A DNA stretch of 64,000 bases, from NCBI RefSeq assembly GCF_003314435.2, contig NZ_QNVY02000004.1, forward strand, positions 186,001-250,000, read 5' to 3'. A program made the translations under genes and the position numbers. This DNA is from Flavobacterium petrolei (lineage in GTDB: Bacteria; Bacteroidota; Bacteroidia; Flavobacteriales; Flavobacteriaceae). The notes below the pieces were generated by a model. The model worked only from the letters and a program-made list of their open reading frames with translations. It did no database searches and was not told where the DNA came from. Positions 1 through 8,968 of the stretch are shown here, one piece after another (the first letter of the stretch is position 1; each line of letters begins with the position of its first letter).

Positions 1-677
1 AAGTAAATCCAAATATTGTTTTAGTTTTAAACAACGGAAGACCCTTAGCTTTACCTTGGGCAGCAGCGCATATCCCTACTATTGTTGAAGCTTGGCACTT
101 AGGGACTCAAACTGGAAATGCGGTAGCTCAAGTTTTATATGGGGATTATAATCCAAGTGGTAAATTACCAATGTCATTCCCAAGAAATGTAGGGCAAGTA
201 CCAATTTACTATAACAATTACAGTACAGGAAGACCAACTAATGGAGAGGGAAATGTGTTTTGGTCTCACTATACGGATGTGGAGAAAACCCCACAATTTC
301 CTTTTGGTTTTGGATTAAGCTATACAACTTTTGATTACAAAAACTTAAAATTAGATAAAACTGCTATTGCTTTGGGAGAAGCGGTAAAAGCATCTGTAGA
401 TGTTACTAATACAGGAAAGTATGATGGTAAAGAGGTCGTTCAATTATATATTCATGATGAGGTAGCAAGTTTAGCTCGTCCGGTAAAAGAACTGAAAGGT
501 TTTGAATTAGTTGAATTGAAAAAAGGGGAAACTAAAACAATAACATTAACATTGACAGGTAAAGAATTAGGATTCTTTGATAATAATGGAAATTACCTTG
601 TAGAACCAGGGACTTTTAAAATCATGGTAGGTGGAAGCTCAGACAAAGGTTTAGAAAGTCGTTTTGAGATAAAATAA
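1..677 (+). CDS. Beta-glucosidase-type glycoside hydrolase family 3, C-terminal part (5' end outside window)
   Basis: The reading frame is open from base 3, so the gene begins upstream of the window. The visible part starts inside the GH3 C-terminal alpha/beta domain (VLVLNNGRPLALPW, EAWHLGTQTGNAVAQ, GDYNPSGKLPMSFP), then reaches the FGFGLSYTTF motif and a fibronectin III-like domain ending in MVGGSS. This order is typical of BglX-like exo-beta-glycosidases. The N-terminal catalytic nucleophile domain is not visible, so specificity cannot be read. Next to a mannan locus, it could trim glucose or mannose from gluco-oligosaccharides. A strong hairpin terminator follows. Confidence 0.9.
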   Translation, partial: VNPNIVLVLNNGRPLALPWAAAHIPTIVEAWHLGTQTGNAVAQVLYGDYNPSGKLPMSFPRNVGQVPIYYNNYSTGRPTNGEGNVFWSHYTDVEKTPQFPFGFGLSYTTFDYKNLKLDKTAIALGEAVKASVDVTNTGKYDGKEVVQLYIHDEVASLARPVKELKGFELVELKKGETKTITLTLTGKELGFFDNNGNYLVEPGTFKIMVGGSSDKGLESRFEIK

Positions 678-697
678 TTTTATATAATTTAATATTT

Positions 698-736
698 AAA
701 CCCGACAGCTTAAGAAACAGGTCGGGTTTATTTGTA
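698..736 (+). terminator. Rho-independent terminator after GH3 gene
   Basis: A 9-bp stem (AAACCCGAC with GTCGGGTTT) closes a 14-nt loop and runs into a T-rich stretch, 20 bases after the GH3 stop. Confidence 0.8.
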
Positions 737-802
737 TTATAAACTTATGAATGCGAATTTTACGAATGAGAAAATTGAAAAGCAAATCTTTAAATTAATA
801 CA

Positions 803-1759
803 ATGGAATACAATAGATGCGGAAAAAGTGGTTTATTATTACCACAAATTTCTTTAGGTTTATGGCATAACTTCGGTTCAGTAGATAATTTTGAAAATGG
901 GGAAAATATTGTCAAAGAAGCTTTTGATAAAGGAATAACACATTTTGATTTAGCCAACAATTACGGACCAATACCAGGTTCTGCAGAGACTAATTTTGGT
1001 AAAATTTTAAAGAATAATTTCCAAGGCAATTTGCGTGATGAAATGGTGATTGCTACTAAGGCGGGCTATAAAATGTGGGACGGTCCTTATGGAGAATGGG
1101 GATCAAGAAAATACTTAGTAACGAGTTTGAATCAAAGTTTAAAGCGAATGAACCTCTATTATGTAGATATCTTTTATTCGCATCGTTATGACCCCAATAC
1201 GCCTTTAGAAGAGACTATGAATGCATTAGACTATGCAGTTCGAAGCGGAAAAGCGTTGTATGCAGGAATTTCTAATTATCCTGCAGAACAAACGAAACAA
1301 GCTACCGAAATTTTACAACAATTAGGGACACCTTGTTTAATTCATCAAGAAAAATACTCCATGTTTGTGCGTACCTGTGAGGAAAGTTTACTGGACGTTT
1401 TAGAAGATAAAGGAGTAGGATGTATTGCTTTTTCACCATTGGCACAAGGACTACTGACCGATAAGTATTTGAAAGGAATTCCAGAAAATTCTCGTGCTTT
1501 TAATCCTAATGGTCATTTACAATTAGATGAAGTATCTGATGCGAAAGTGCTCAAAATAGTGGACTTGAATGAAATTGCAAAAAACAGAAATCAATCTTTG
1601 GCACAAATGGCTTTGGCTTGGCTGTTAAAAGATAACCGAATCACTTCGGTCTTAATTGGAGCGAGTTCAATAGGGCAGCTAAACAACAATATTGATAGTT
1701 TGCAAAATCTTGCTTTTACTCCAGATGAGTTGAATGAAATTGAGCAAATTTTAAAATAA
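803..1759 (+). CDS. Aldo/keto reductase (YghZ / glyceraldehyde 3-phosphate reductase-like)
   Basis: This 318-aa cytosolic oxidoreductase begins MEYNRCGKSGLLLPQISLGLW, as in the AKR family. The tetrad is recognisable: Asp/Tyr in FDLANNYG, Lys in ATKAGY and His in YSHRYD. The C-terminal LIGASS segment is the NADPH-binding region. The closest pattern is the YghZ/Kv-beta-like subgroup, which reduces aldehydes with NADPH. It sits between a GH3 gene and a mannanase gene, so a role in handling sugar-derived aldehydes is possible, but that is inference. It is flanked by terminators and looks monocistronic. Confidence 0.88.
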   Translation: MEYNRCGKSGLLLPQISLGLWHNFGSVDNFENGENIVKEAFDKGITHFDLANNYGPIPGSAETNFGKILKNNFQGNLRDEMVIATKAGYKMWDGPYGEWGSRKYLVTSLNQSLKRMNLYYVDIFYSHRYDPNTPLEETMNALDYAVRSGKALYAGISNYPAEQTKQATEILQQLGTPCLIHQEKYSMFVRTCEESLLDVLEDKGVGCIAFSPLAQGLLTDKYLKGIPENSRAFNPNGHLQLDEVSDAKVLKIVDLNEIAKNRNQSLAQMALAWLLKDNRITSVLIGASSIGQLNNNIDSLQNLAFTPDELNEIEQILK

Positions 1760-1801
1760 ACAGACGCTATCCCGTACTTACCAGATGTAAGATCAAAAAC
1801 T

Positions 1802-1836
1802 AAGGCTCCGTTTTTTATAATTGGAGCCTTTTTTAA
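1802..1836 (+). terminator. Rho-independent terminator after aldo/keto reductase
   Basis: Perfect 8-bp stem AAGGCTCC / GGAGCCTT with a T-rich 13-nt loop, followed directly by a run of T. Confidence 0.85.
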
Positions 1837-2308
1837 ATTTTAGGATAAATTGATTTAAAACGATACCTAATTTTGATGTAATGTCTAATCAACTACATTA
1901 GTTGAAAATTAGTCTTTAGTAAAGTGCATTTTTTCAATTTATTTAAATGTGAATTCGAGTTGGTTTTAAAAATAATGGTTTGGTTTTACATGTTTTTTTC
2001 TTTTTTAACCTCATTCGGAGTTGAGCTAAATATGTTGTCGATTCAGGGGCGACGATTGCTTCTTTGGTTCCTTATCACTTATTTATAAATGGAGTAAAAA
2101 TAAAACAAATAAAAGCCAAAAAATTGTATTTTTTGACTGTATCACAGGCTTGTTAGCTTGAGTAATATGCTTGTCTGATTGGTAAAAATTATAGATAAAA
2201 AATAATATCCAGAGGGGTGATATTATCTGAGAATCAATTGACAAAAATGTATCATCATATTTAGGTTTATAAGCTTAATTTTCAGAATTCAAATAAATAT
2301 TTATAATT
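1837..2308. other. Intergenic region, 472 bp, no gene seen
   Basis: The region is AT-rich with stops in all frames and holds no convincing gene. A TAATTTTG match to the Bacteroidota -7 element lies at 1868-1875, but it is more than 400 bp from the next start codon, so I do not call it a promoter. Confidence 0.5.
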
Positions 2309-3451
2309 ATGAATAAAAAAGGATATTATAATACTCTATATACAGTAACCTTTTTATTGGTAGGAAATTTTGTTTCCGGTCAGATCGACAAAGATGCAAC
2401 TAAAGAAACCAAAGCCTTATACAAAAACCTGAAAGATATCTCTAAAAGGAGCATACTTTTTGCACATCAACATGCTACTGAATATGGCCATGGTTGGAGT
2501 GGTGATGCCAATCGCTCGGATGTAAAATCGGTTACGGGATCATTTCCTGCAATGGTTGGTATCGATTTTAGCGGATTATCTGGGGGATCAGAAGCAGATA
2601 TCAAAAAAACTAAAGAAGACTTAAGAAAAAATGTTGTAGATACCTACAATAGAGGTGGTGTAACTACAGCTGCATGGCATTTTTCAAATCCAGCTTCTAA
2701 AGATGGGTTTTATTTGAGTGAGGGGATATCTTTAGCTTCAATGTCATTGATCAAGCCTGGAGGTTCAAAACACGAAGAGTATAAAAAAATTCTAAAGAAT
2801 ATTGCAGATTTTGCTAATTCTGTAATAGGGAGTAATGGCAAGTTGGCTCCTATAATCTTTAGGCCTTATCATGAATTTGACGGAGAATGGTTTTGGTGGG
2901 GAAAACCGTATACCTCTCGTGAAGATTTTATCGCCGTCTGGCAGTTCACAGTTTCTTACTTAAGAGATACTTTAAAGGTTCATAATTTCATATACGCATT
3001 TTCACCCGATGACAAATTTAATACGGAAGAGGAGTTTTTAGAGCGTTTTCCTGGTAATGATTATGTAGATATGGTAGGGATGGATAATTATGGTGATTTT
3101 GGAAGAGATGGGAATTATAATATTGAAAGAGCTATAAAGAAGCTTAAAATAGTTTCAGACTACGGTATTAAGAATAATAAATTAGCGGCGTTAACAGAAA
3201 CTGGATTAGAATCGATTCCAAATCCAATATGGTGGACAGAAACTTTGCTAAAAGTATTGAAGTCTGAAAACATGCAATTGTCATATGTGTTAGTTTGGAG
3301 AAATGATACACAAAGTCCAACACATTATTATGCGCCATTTCCCGGGCAAGATAGTTCTCCTGATTTCTTGAAATTTTATAATGACCCCTTTACTATTTTT
3401 GAAAAAGATTTAAAGAAAATATACAAGCGTAAATTTTTAGGAATATTCTAA
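2309..3451 (+). CDS. GH26 endo-beta-1,4-mannanase (copy 1)
   Basis: This 380-aa secreted enzyme has an N-terminal signal segment ending near VSGQ. The GH26 acid/base motif is RPYHEFDGEWFWWG (Glu189) and the nucleophile is in ALTETGLES (Glu297). The family cleaves internal beta-1,4-mannosidic bonds. Conserved aromatic substrate residues (WHFSNP, FWWG, VWRND) are present. There is no lipobox, unlike the two other GH26 copies at 5.3 and 10.4 kb, so this copy may be periplasmic or released while the others are membrane-anchored. It is transcribed alone and ends at a hairpin terminator. Confidence 0.93.
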   Translation: MNKKGYYNTLYTVTFLLVGNFVSGQIDKDATKETKALYKNLKDISKRSILFAHQHATEYGHGWSGDANRSDVKSVTGSFPAMVGIDFSGLSGGSEADIKKTKEDLRKNVVDTYNRGGVTTAAWHFSNPASKDGFYLSEGISLASMSLIKPGGSKHEEYKKILKNIADFANSVIGSNGKLAPIIFRPYHEFDGEWFWWGKPYTSREDFIAVWQFTVSYLRDTLKVHNFIYAFSPDDKFNTEEEFLERFPGNDYVDMVGMDNYGDFGRDGNYNIERAIKKLKIVSDYGIKNNKLAALTETGLESIPNPIWWTETLLKVLKSENMQLSYVLVWRNDTQSPTHYYAPFPGQDSSPDFLKFYNDPFTIFEKDLKKIYKRKFLGIF

Positions 3452-3523
3452 TTTTTCAAAATACACTGTCCAGAGCTGAAAGAGGGATAGTGGATTAATG
3501 AAAAATAAAAAGCATAATTTTTT

Positions 3524-3560
3524 AAACAGTAGTAAACCAACGTTAACTACTGTTTTTTTG
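3524..3560 (+). terminator. Rho-independent terminator after GH26 copy 1
   Basis: AAACAGTAGT pairs with ACTACTGTTT across a 12-nt loop that itself contains an AAC/GTT pairing. A T-tract follows. Confidence 0.75.
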
Positions 3561-3693
3561 TGTTATAAGTTCTTATTTTGATTATAAAATTAACCCATTG
3601 GTCATAATTCGAAAAATATTTCTTTTTATTAATGATTTTGGAGAAAGAATTCTTGCTGCAAAAGTAAATTTAAAACTATGTCCGGAACAATAA

Positions 3694-3786
3694 AAAATTC
3701 ATGAACTGGAAAAGACTCAAAATGTTGAGTTGGAGCGAGAGATATTAAAAAAAGCAATAGGTGTTTTTGCCAATAGCGGTCGATAA
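3694..3786 (+). pseudogene. Remnant of IS3-family transposase OrfA (C-terminal end)
   Basis: The frame 3694-3786 reads KIHELEKTQNVELEREIL, then KKAIGVFANSGR and a stop. This is the characteristic leucine-zipper end of IS3-family OrfA proteins (ELEKEN...EILKKA-I-F). There is an in-frame stop just before it, and no OrfB or inverted repeats are visible, so only a scar remains. It lies between two convergent mannanase genes. Confidence 0.55.
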
Positions 3787-3885
3787 TTTATAGTTTCATT
3801 AAAAATCGGAAGTGCTAAAAAATAAGAAGGACGACATTAAAACCTATGTTTTTATTTTATGAATTTAAAATAGTGGGCTACCTTT

Positions 3886-5175
3886 CTATTTAAGTTTCAA
3901 ATTATATTCTTTTACCAATTCCAGTGTTAATTTGTCTGTCGAGAAAACAGTATTCAAACCTTGTGGTTCCTGCGGTGGATCAGCAGTAAAAGGGTCACCA
4001 ATATTCCATTTTCCTGAAGGATTAACAGCTTTTCCTTCGCCGCCAAAACCCCAAAAATTAACACCCTGCAACGTCTCATTATTGCTGTGACTTAAAACTA
4101 ATTTTTCAAAGAAAGCATTGTAAAATGCGTTTCTATCCAATACCGAGGAATTTGGTAGTAGGCTTTCATTGGCTCTTGGTAATCCAAATTCTTCAATTAC
4201 AATGGGGCGACCTAATTTTTTGGCTACTTCGACATGCTCGTTTATGTATGCTTTAGCTTTTTCAATCGCAATTGGCAAAGTAGTTTTTGCGTCTTCAGCG
4301 TTGAACCAACCCCAGTTTTTTGGCCAGATATGCATAGTTAAATAATCAATTTTCGGATTCATATGCGTGCGTTCATAGGTAGCCAAATCATCATTTGATC
4401 CCGCTTTACCTTCAGAACCTGTCGAAATCAAATGATTGGAATCTAAACTATCAATCAAATCAATAGTTTTGTTAAACCAAGCAGTAAATTTTTTTTCGTT
4501 TTCGATACTAAGAACACGGGGTTCATTGCCTATTTGCCAAGCCATAATCGCATTGTCTTCAGTATATTTCTTGTTCGTATAGGCATTTGTTCGGCCCAAA
4601 ATATATTTTATATGATTTTCAAAGGCCACCATACAAGGCTCACAACTGTGGTACTGTTTTACATAATCCATGAATTGAGGCCAAGAGTTGGGTTTAATGT
4701 TTGGATTCGGAATTTTTCCGAAACCGTTCCATTCTAAATATTGCGACATACCGCCTGACCATTCCCAGTTGTTGTTGAGGTATAAAACCGCATACATGTT
4801 GCGTTTTCCCATTTCAGCAATCAAGAAATCCAAACCATCCAGCAAATCGGCATTGTATTTTCCTTGTTCGTATTGCAAAGCCGGACTAACGGTAAAATCA
4901 TAGGTTCCACCATCAGCACCTACTAAGATTCTTAAATTGTCAATACCATTTTTCTTCATTAAATCCAGTTCGCGAAGTAATCGTTTACGATCACCCACTT
5001 TTTTGGAACCCAGTAAACTGCCATACCAATAATTAGCACCCACATACGAATACGGTTTGTCACCTTTGTAAAATTGCGTCCCTTTTACAGTTATTGGCGC
5101 TTGTTTTTGTGCTGAACAAACAGTTGCCGAAGCACAAATAGCGAGCAGCATTATTTTTGAAACTAAATTCCTCAT
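3886..5175 (-). CDS. GH5 (subfamily 7-like) endo-beta-1,4-mannanase
   Basis: This 429-aa protein has a signal peptide ending near CSAQ. The fold is a GH5 TIM barrel: N-terminal GTQFYKGDKPYSYVGANYWYG, acid/base in WQIGNEPR (Glu218) and nucleophile in IVIEEFGLPR (Glu328 or Glu329). The NNWEWSGGMSQYLEWNG stretch is typical of the eukaryote-like GH5_7 mannanases. It is the last gene of the minus-strand mannan operon, 136 bp after a GH26 gene. It probably attacks mannan or glucomannan chains outside the cytoplasm. Confidence 0.9.
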   Translation of the reverse strand: MRNLVSKIMLLAICASATVCSAQKQAPITVKGTQFYKGDKPYSYVGANYWYGSLLGSKKVGDRKRLLRELDLMKKNGIDNLRILVGADGGTYDFTVSPALQYEQGKYNADLLDGLDFLIAEMGKRNMYAVLYLNNNWEWSGGMSQYLEWNGFGKIPNPNIKPNSWPQFMDYVKQYHSCEPCMVAFENHIKYILGRTNAYTNKKYTEDNAIMAWQIGNEPRVLSIENEKKFTAWFNKTIDLIDSLDSNHLISTGSEGKAGSNDDLATYERTHMNPKIDYLTMHIWPKNWGWFNAEDAKTTLPIAIEKAKAYINEHVEVAKKLGRPIVIEEFGLPRANESLLPNSSVLDRNAFYNAFFEKLVLSHSNNETLQGVNFWGFGGEGKAVNPSGKWNIGDPFTADPPQEPQGLNTVFSTDKLTLELVKEYNLKLK

Positions 5176-5311
5176 ATTTTTTTATTTAGGGGATATTTCC
5201 AGCTACACGTTTTAATCTTTTATTTTTTAAAGAAAAAAATAAAAGGATTTACACTGCTATCTGGGCTAGGGCAATTGTTGTCGTCAAATATTTATAGGTT
5301 CCTTTGTATGC

Positions 5312-6553
5312 CTAATTTGGTAATACATACATTTTAGGCAATGTATTTACTAATACCGACTTTGGTTTACTGGTAAAACTTGTGAAGTCAGGTGCATTTG
5401 ACAAAGAAGGAGTTGGCACATAATAACCATCTCGAGTATTGTTCCAAAACATTGCAAAACTAATCTCGACATTGTTTACAGTTAGAGCATTATATAAATA
5501 ATTAGAGAACCATCCAGATATAGGAGTATTTGTAGTTGTTACTTGGTAACCAGTTTCGGTCAATGCGGCAATTTTTACCTTGCTTTTAGCTAAATCGGAG
5601 ACCATTTTCAATTTTGAATTGGCTCTGTCTGAACCGGGTTGTCCTTGATTGTTAAAATCACCATAATTATCCATACCTAAAACATCAACAAAAGCATCGC
5701 CTGGATAGCGACTCAAATAATTAGCTGATGTTGTGTATGTATTGTCAGGAGAAAATGCATACAATACATTGTGCAGGCCTTTACTGTTTTTAAGATAATT
5801 GACAGTAAACTGAAAACCAGTTTTGTAATCCTCGGGTGAGCAATAATCAGCACCCCACCAAAACCAATTTCCGTCAAACTCATGAAAAGGTCTAAAGATG
5901 ACAGGGATTAACTCACCATTGTTTCCTTTTAAATTAGAAATTACCGATGCTATTTTATCGAGTTTTAATTTATACCAATCATGCTTTGAGCCTCCCGGCA
6001 AAATACTTTTGAAAGAAGTAGCTTTTTCGGCTGCACTCATGTCATTAGCATAGAAACTGTCCTCTTTGTTTGGCTCTCTCAAATGCCAGCAGAAAAAATT
6101 AATCATACCTTTTGCGTAAGCTTGTTTGGCATCTTCCGTACTCTTTTTTTCTTGTTGGTAAAACCAGTTGTCGTTTTGACCCGTATTATTTTTGTCGGTA
6201 ATAAACATGAAGTCAGAACCTAATAGTGCAGGATCATTTCCGGTTGTTTTTTTGATGTCGGACATTGACGATGAGCCATTGTTGTAAAAAGAATTGAATG
6301 CATCTTGTTGTCCAATGGCAAATTTAGTTTTAGCAAGTTTCTTTAGATTGTAAAATAAAGCAACCGTTTCTGCTGTAGCGCTAGCATCAACCATATATGT
6401 TTTTACATTCACGGTAGTTAAAGCATCTGTATCAGAAACTGGTGTATTGACTGGTGGCGATACAATCGTATCAGGAGTATCAAGACCTGAAGAGCAGCCT
6501 GAAATAAAGAATGTAAAGCAAAGTACTGGGATTAAAAGATATAATTTATTCAT
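5312..6553 (-). CDS. GH26 mannanase lipoprotein (copy 2)
   Basis: This 413-aa enzyme has a lipoprotein signal with Cys20 in FISGCSSG, followed by a Thr/Pro-rich linker to about residue 60. The GH26 catalytic domain carries the acid/base in RPFHEFDGNWFWWG (Glu225) and the nucleophile in ALTETGYQ (Glu333). Its start overlaps the end of the epimerase gene by 8 bp, so the two are likely translationally coupled. Lipid anchoring and the linker suggest a surface or periplasmic enzyme acting with the SusCD system. Confidence 0.92.
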   Translation of the reverse strand: MNKLYLLIPVLCFTFFISGCSSGLDTPDTIVSPPVNTPVSDTDALTTVNVKTYMVDASATAETVALFYNLKKLAKTKFAIGQQDAFNSFYNNGSSSMSDIKKTTGNDPALLGSDFMFITDKNNTGQNDNWFYQQEKKSTEDAKQAYAKGMINFFCWHLREPNKEDSFYANDMSAAEKATSFKSILPGGSKHDWYKLKLDKIASVISNLKGNNGELIPVIFRPFHEFDGNWFWWGADYCSPEDYKTGFQFTVNYLKNSKGLHNVLYAFSPDNTYTTSANYLSRYPGDAFVDVLGMDNYGDFNNQGQPGSDRANSKLKMVSDLAKSKVKIAALTETGYQVTTTNTPISGWFSNYLYNALTVNNVEISFAMFWNNTRDGYYVPTPSLSNAPDFTSFTSKPKSVLVNTLPKMYVLPN

Positions 6554-7748
6554 TTTTAATTGTTTTAATGCGGTTAATGATTTCTATACAAGCACGACCA
6601 TTGTGATACGGGCATTTCCAGAAACCAGCTTTGTCTTTTTTTATTACTGAATAATCAGCATTAATCCCCCAATACCATTCTCCATTTAGGGTATCAAGAA
6701 TGTGTTTTTTAACAAAATCCCAATTTTTTAATACAATATCTAAATAGGCTTTATCACTTGTTAATTGATAAGTATTAAAAAAACCTATCATCAGTTCTGC
6801 TTGTGGCCACCAGTGTTTTTCGGCAATTAATTGATTGCTTTCTGGGTCTAATTCATACCATAAACCGCCATCTACATCAATTCCTTCTTTTGTACTGTTA
6901 GTGAGTTGAATAGCGTGTATTTTGTACCGTGCAATCATTGTAGCGTCTTCTGAAATCTCGGCACATTGTAATAGGAGCCAGGCAGCTTCAATGTCATGGC
7001 CATAAGAAATTACATCGGGTTTTTCTATCCAGTTTTCATCAAAAAATAGCTTTAGATGCCCCGTTTCTTCGTTTATAAAATGAGTGTCGATAACCTGTAA
7101 TATTTCGATGATATCTTTTTGTAAGGTCTCATCTTTCCACACTTTGTACAAATTAGCATATGCTTCGACGATATGCAAATGGGTGTTCATTGTTTTCTTT
7201 TCATTAGCGTCTTTGTCACTTAAACGTAAATCGTCAATGTTTTTCCAATCCCGTGTAAAAGCTTCTAGATATCCTTTTTTTATTGGATCATAACTGTGCT
7301 CTTGAATCTTTTTGTACAAATCAATCGCTACTTCCAACGCTTTATTATCTTTGGAAATAGCATAATATTCACTCATACCATAGATAACAAATGCTATTGC
7401 ATAGATTTGGTTTTTGGTGTCTTTTGGAGTTCCATCGGAATGAAGACTCCAAAAAATTCCGCCAAATTCCGTATCATAAAAATGTGATAATATATAATCA
7501 AAAGCTCTTTTTGCTATTATTTTATGTTCTTCGTTTTTGGTTATTTGATAAGCTGATGAAAACGTCCATAGGATTCGTGCATTTAAAACAGAGCCTTTTT
7601 CGGCATCGATATTAATAATTTCATTAGAATCAATTTGACCAATGAAACCTCCATTTTTGGTATCCATAGTAAACTTTGACCAATACCAAAGGATAGAATC
7701 GAGTTCAGTAGTAAGTTCTGACTGTAATTGATTTATAGGTGTCGACAC
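6546..7748 (-). CDS. Mannobiose/cellobiose 2-epimerase (AGE superfamily)
   Basis: This 400-aa cytosolic protein has an (alpha/alpha)6-barrel pattern. Conserved family His and aromatic residues are visible in MNTHLHIVEAY, SYGHDIEAAWLL, EKHWWPQAE and WKCPYHNGRACIEI. No signal peptide is present. In the mannan pathway known from Bacteroides fragilis, this enzyme turns beta-1,4-mannobiose into mannosyl-glucose, which the adjacent GH130 gene product then phosphorolyses. The GH130 stop and this start are only 2 bp apart, which supports coupled expression. Cellobiose epimerase activity would also fit the family; context favours mannobiose. Confidence 0.9.
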   Translation of the reverse strand: MSTPINQLQSELTTELDSILWYWSKFTMDTKNGGFIGQIDSNEIINIDAEKGSVLNARILWTFSSAYQITKNEEHKIIAKRAFDYILSHFYDTEFGGIFWSLHSDGTPKDTKNQIYAIAFVIYGMSEYYAISKDNKALEVAIDLYKKIQEHSYDPIKKGYLEAFTRDWKNIDDLRLSDKDANEKKTMNTHLHIVEAYANLYKVWKDETLQKDIIEILQVIDTHFINEETGHLKLFFDENWIEKPDVISYGHDIEAAWLLLQCAEISEDATMIARYKIHAIQLTNSTKEGIDVDGGLWYELDPESNQLIAEKHWWPQAELMIGFFNTYQLTSDKAYLDIVLKNWDFVKKHILDTLNGEWYWGINADYSVIKKDKAGFWKCPYHNGRACIEIINRIKTIKNE

Positions 7749-7750
7749 GT

Positions 7751-8944
7751 TTATGAAATTGCTTTGTTTTTATCTACTAGTCGAATAATAGTATTCACAG
7801 AACCTGCTGATGTAAAGGTATCTTCGGGCGTGTTTATGACATAATCAATCAATTTATCAACGGATGAAACGGCAACATGCATTCTTGTATCTGAAGAGGC
7901 ATAATAGATATATACAGTTCCGTCGCTGTCTTCAATCCAACCATTAGAAAACACTACATTTGAGACATCGCCAATTCTTTCTATTCCTTCAGGAGCCATA
8001 AAGTGTCCTGCAGGTTTATAGATTACTTTTGAAATATCATTTAAATCTGTCATGAACATATATAGTGTATAACGCAATCCTGCAGCAGTATTTCTTACGC
8101 CATGTGCTAAATGCAACCAACCTTTTTCTGTTTTTATTGGAGCTGGTCCTAAGCCATTTTTAAGTTCATAAACAGTATGGTATTGTTTTCCGTAGATGAT
8201 AGCTTCGTTTTGTACAATTGGATTTGTCATATCGTCAACATATCCTAATCCTACACCGCCACCGTTTCCTATGTCAATAAAACCGTCTTGTGGACGTGTG
8301 TATAAAGCATACTTTCCATTGACAAACTCAGGATGTAAAACTACATTTCGTTGTTGTCCTGTATTTGAAATTAGATCTGGTAATCTTTCAAAATTAATTA
8401 AATCTTTGGTGCGAACAATTCCTGCATTGGCAATAGCGGAACTAGTATCTCCAGCGGGGGCTTTTGGATCTTTTCTCTCAGTACAAAAAATGCCGTAAAT
8501 CCAACCATCTTCATGGTTGACCAAACGCATATCGTACACATTAGTATCTGGTTCCTCGGTTTGGGGTAAAACACATGGTTTCTCCCAGAATTTAAAATTA
8601 TCTAATCCGTTTGGACTTTCGGCGATTGCAATAAAAGATTTTCGATCGAAACCTTCTACGCGAACGGCAAGAATAAATTTATTTTCCCATTTTATAGCAC
8701 CAGAATTGAACGCAGCATTAATGCCAATTCGTTCTAGTAATAATGGATTTGTATTCTCATTTAAATCATATCGCCATTCAATAGGAGTATGGCTTGCTGT
8801 AATGATGGGATTTTTATAACGAACGAATATACCGTTGCCAACAGATGACTGAGATTCGTTTTTTTGCTCGATAAGCTGCTGAAATTCATTTTCAATTTCA
8901 GCTTTTCTTTTTTGGAAACGGGTAATTACTGTTTTTGTATTCAT
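7751..8944 (-). CDS. GH130 4-O-beta-D-mannosyl-D-glucose phosphorylase
   Basis: This 397-aa cytosolic five-bladed propeller enzyme has the GH130 general acid in VYDMRLV (Asp138), plus RVEGFDRKSF and HPEFVNGKYALYTRP motifs of subfamily 1. The family reaction converts mannosyl-glucose and phosphate to mannose 1-phosphate and glucose. It lies between the transporter and the epimerase, giving the complete intracellular mannobiose route: import, epimerisation, phosphorolysis. Length matches the family. Confidence 0.92.
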   Translation of the reverse strand: MNTKTVITRFQKRKAEIENEFQQLIEQKNESQSSVGNGIFVRYKNPIITASHTPIEWRYDLNENTNPLLLERIGINAAFNSGAIKWENKFILAVRVEGFDRKSFIAIAESPNGLDNFKFWEKPCVLPQTEEPDTNVYDMRLVNHEDGWIYGIFCTERKDPKAPAGDTSSAIANAGIVRTKDLINFERLPDLISNTGQQRNVVLHPEFVNGKYALYTRPQDGFIDIGNGGGVGLGYVDDMTNPIVQNEAIIYGKQYHTVYELKNGLGPAPIKTEKGWLHLAHGVRNTAAGLRYTLYMFMTDLNDISKVIYKPAGHFMAPEGIERIGDVSNVVFSNGWIEDSDGTVYIYYASSDTRMHVAVSSVDKLIDYVINTPEDTFTSAGSVNTIIRLVDKNKAIS

Positions 8945-8968
8945 AGTTGAAAGTGCTAGAATAAAGTA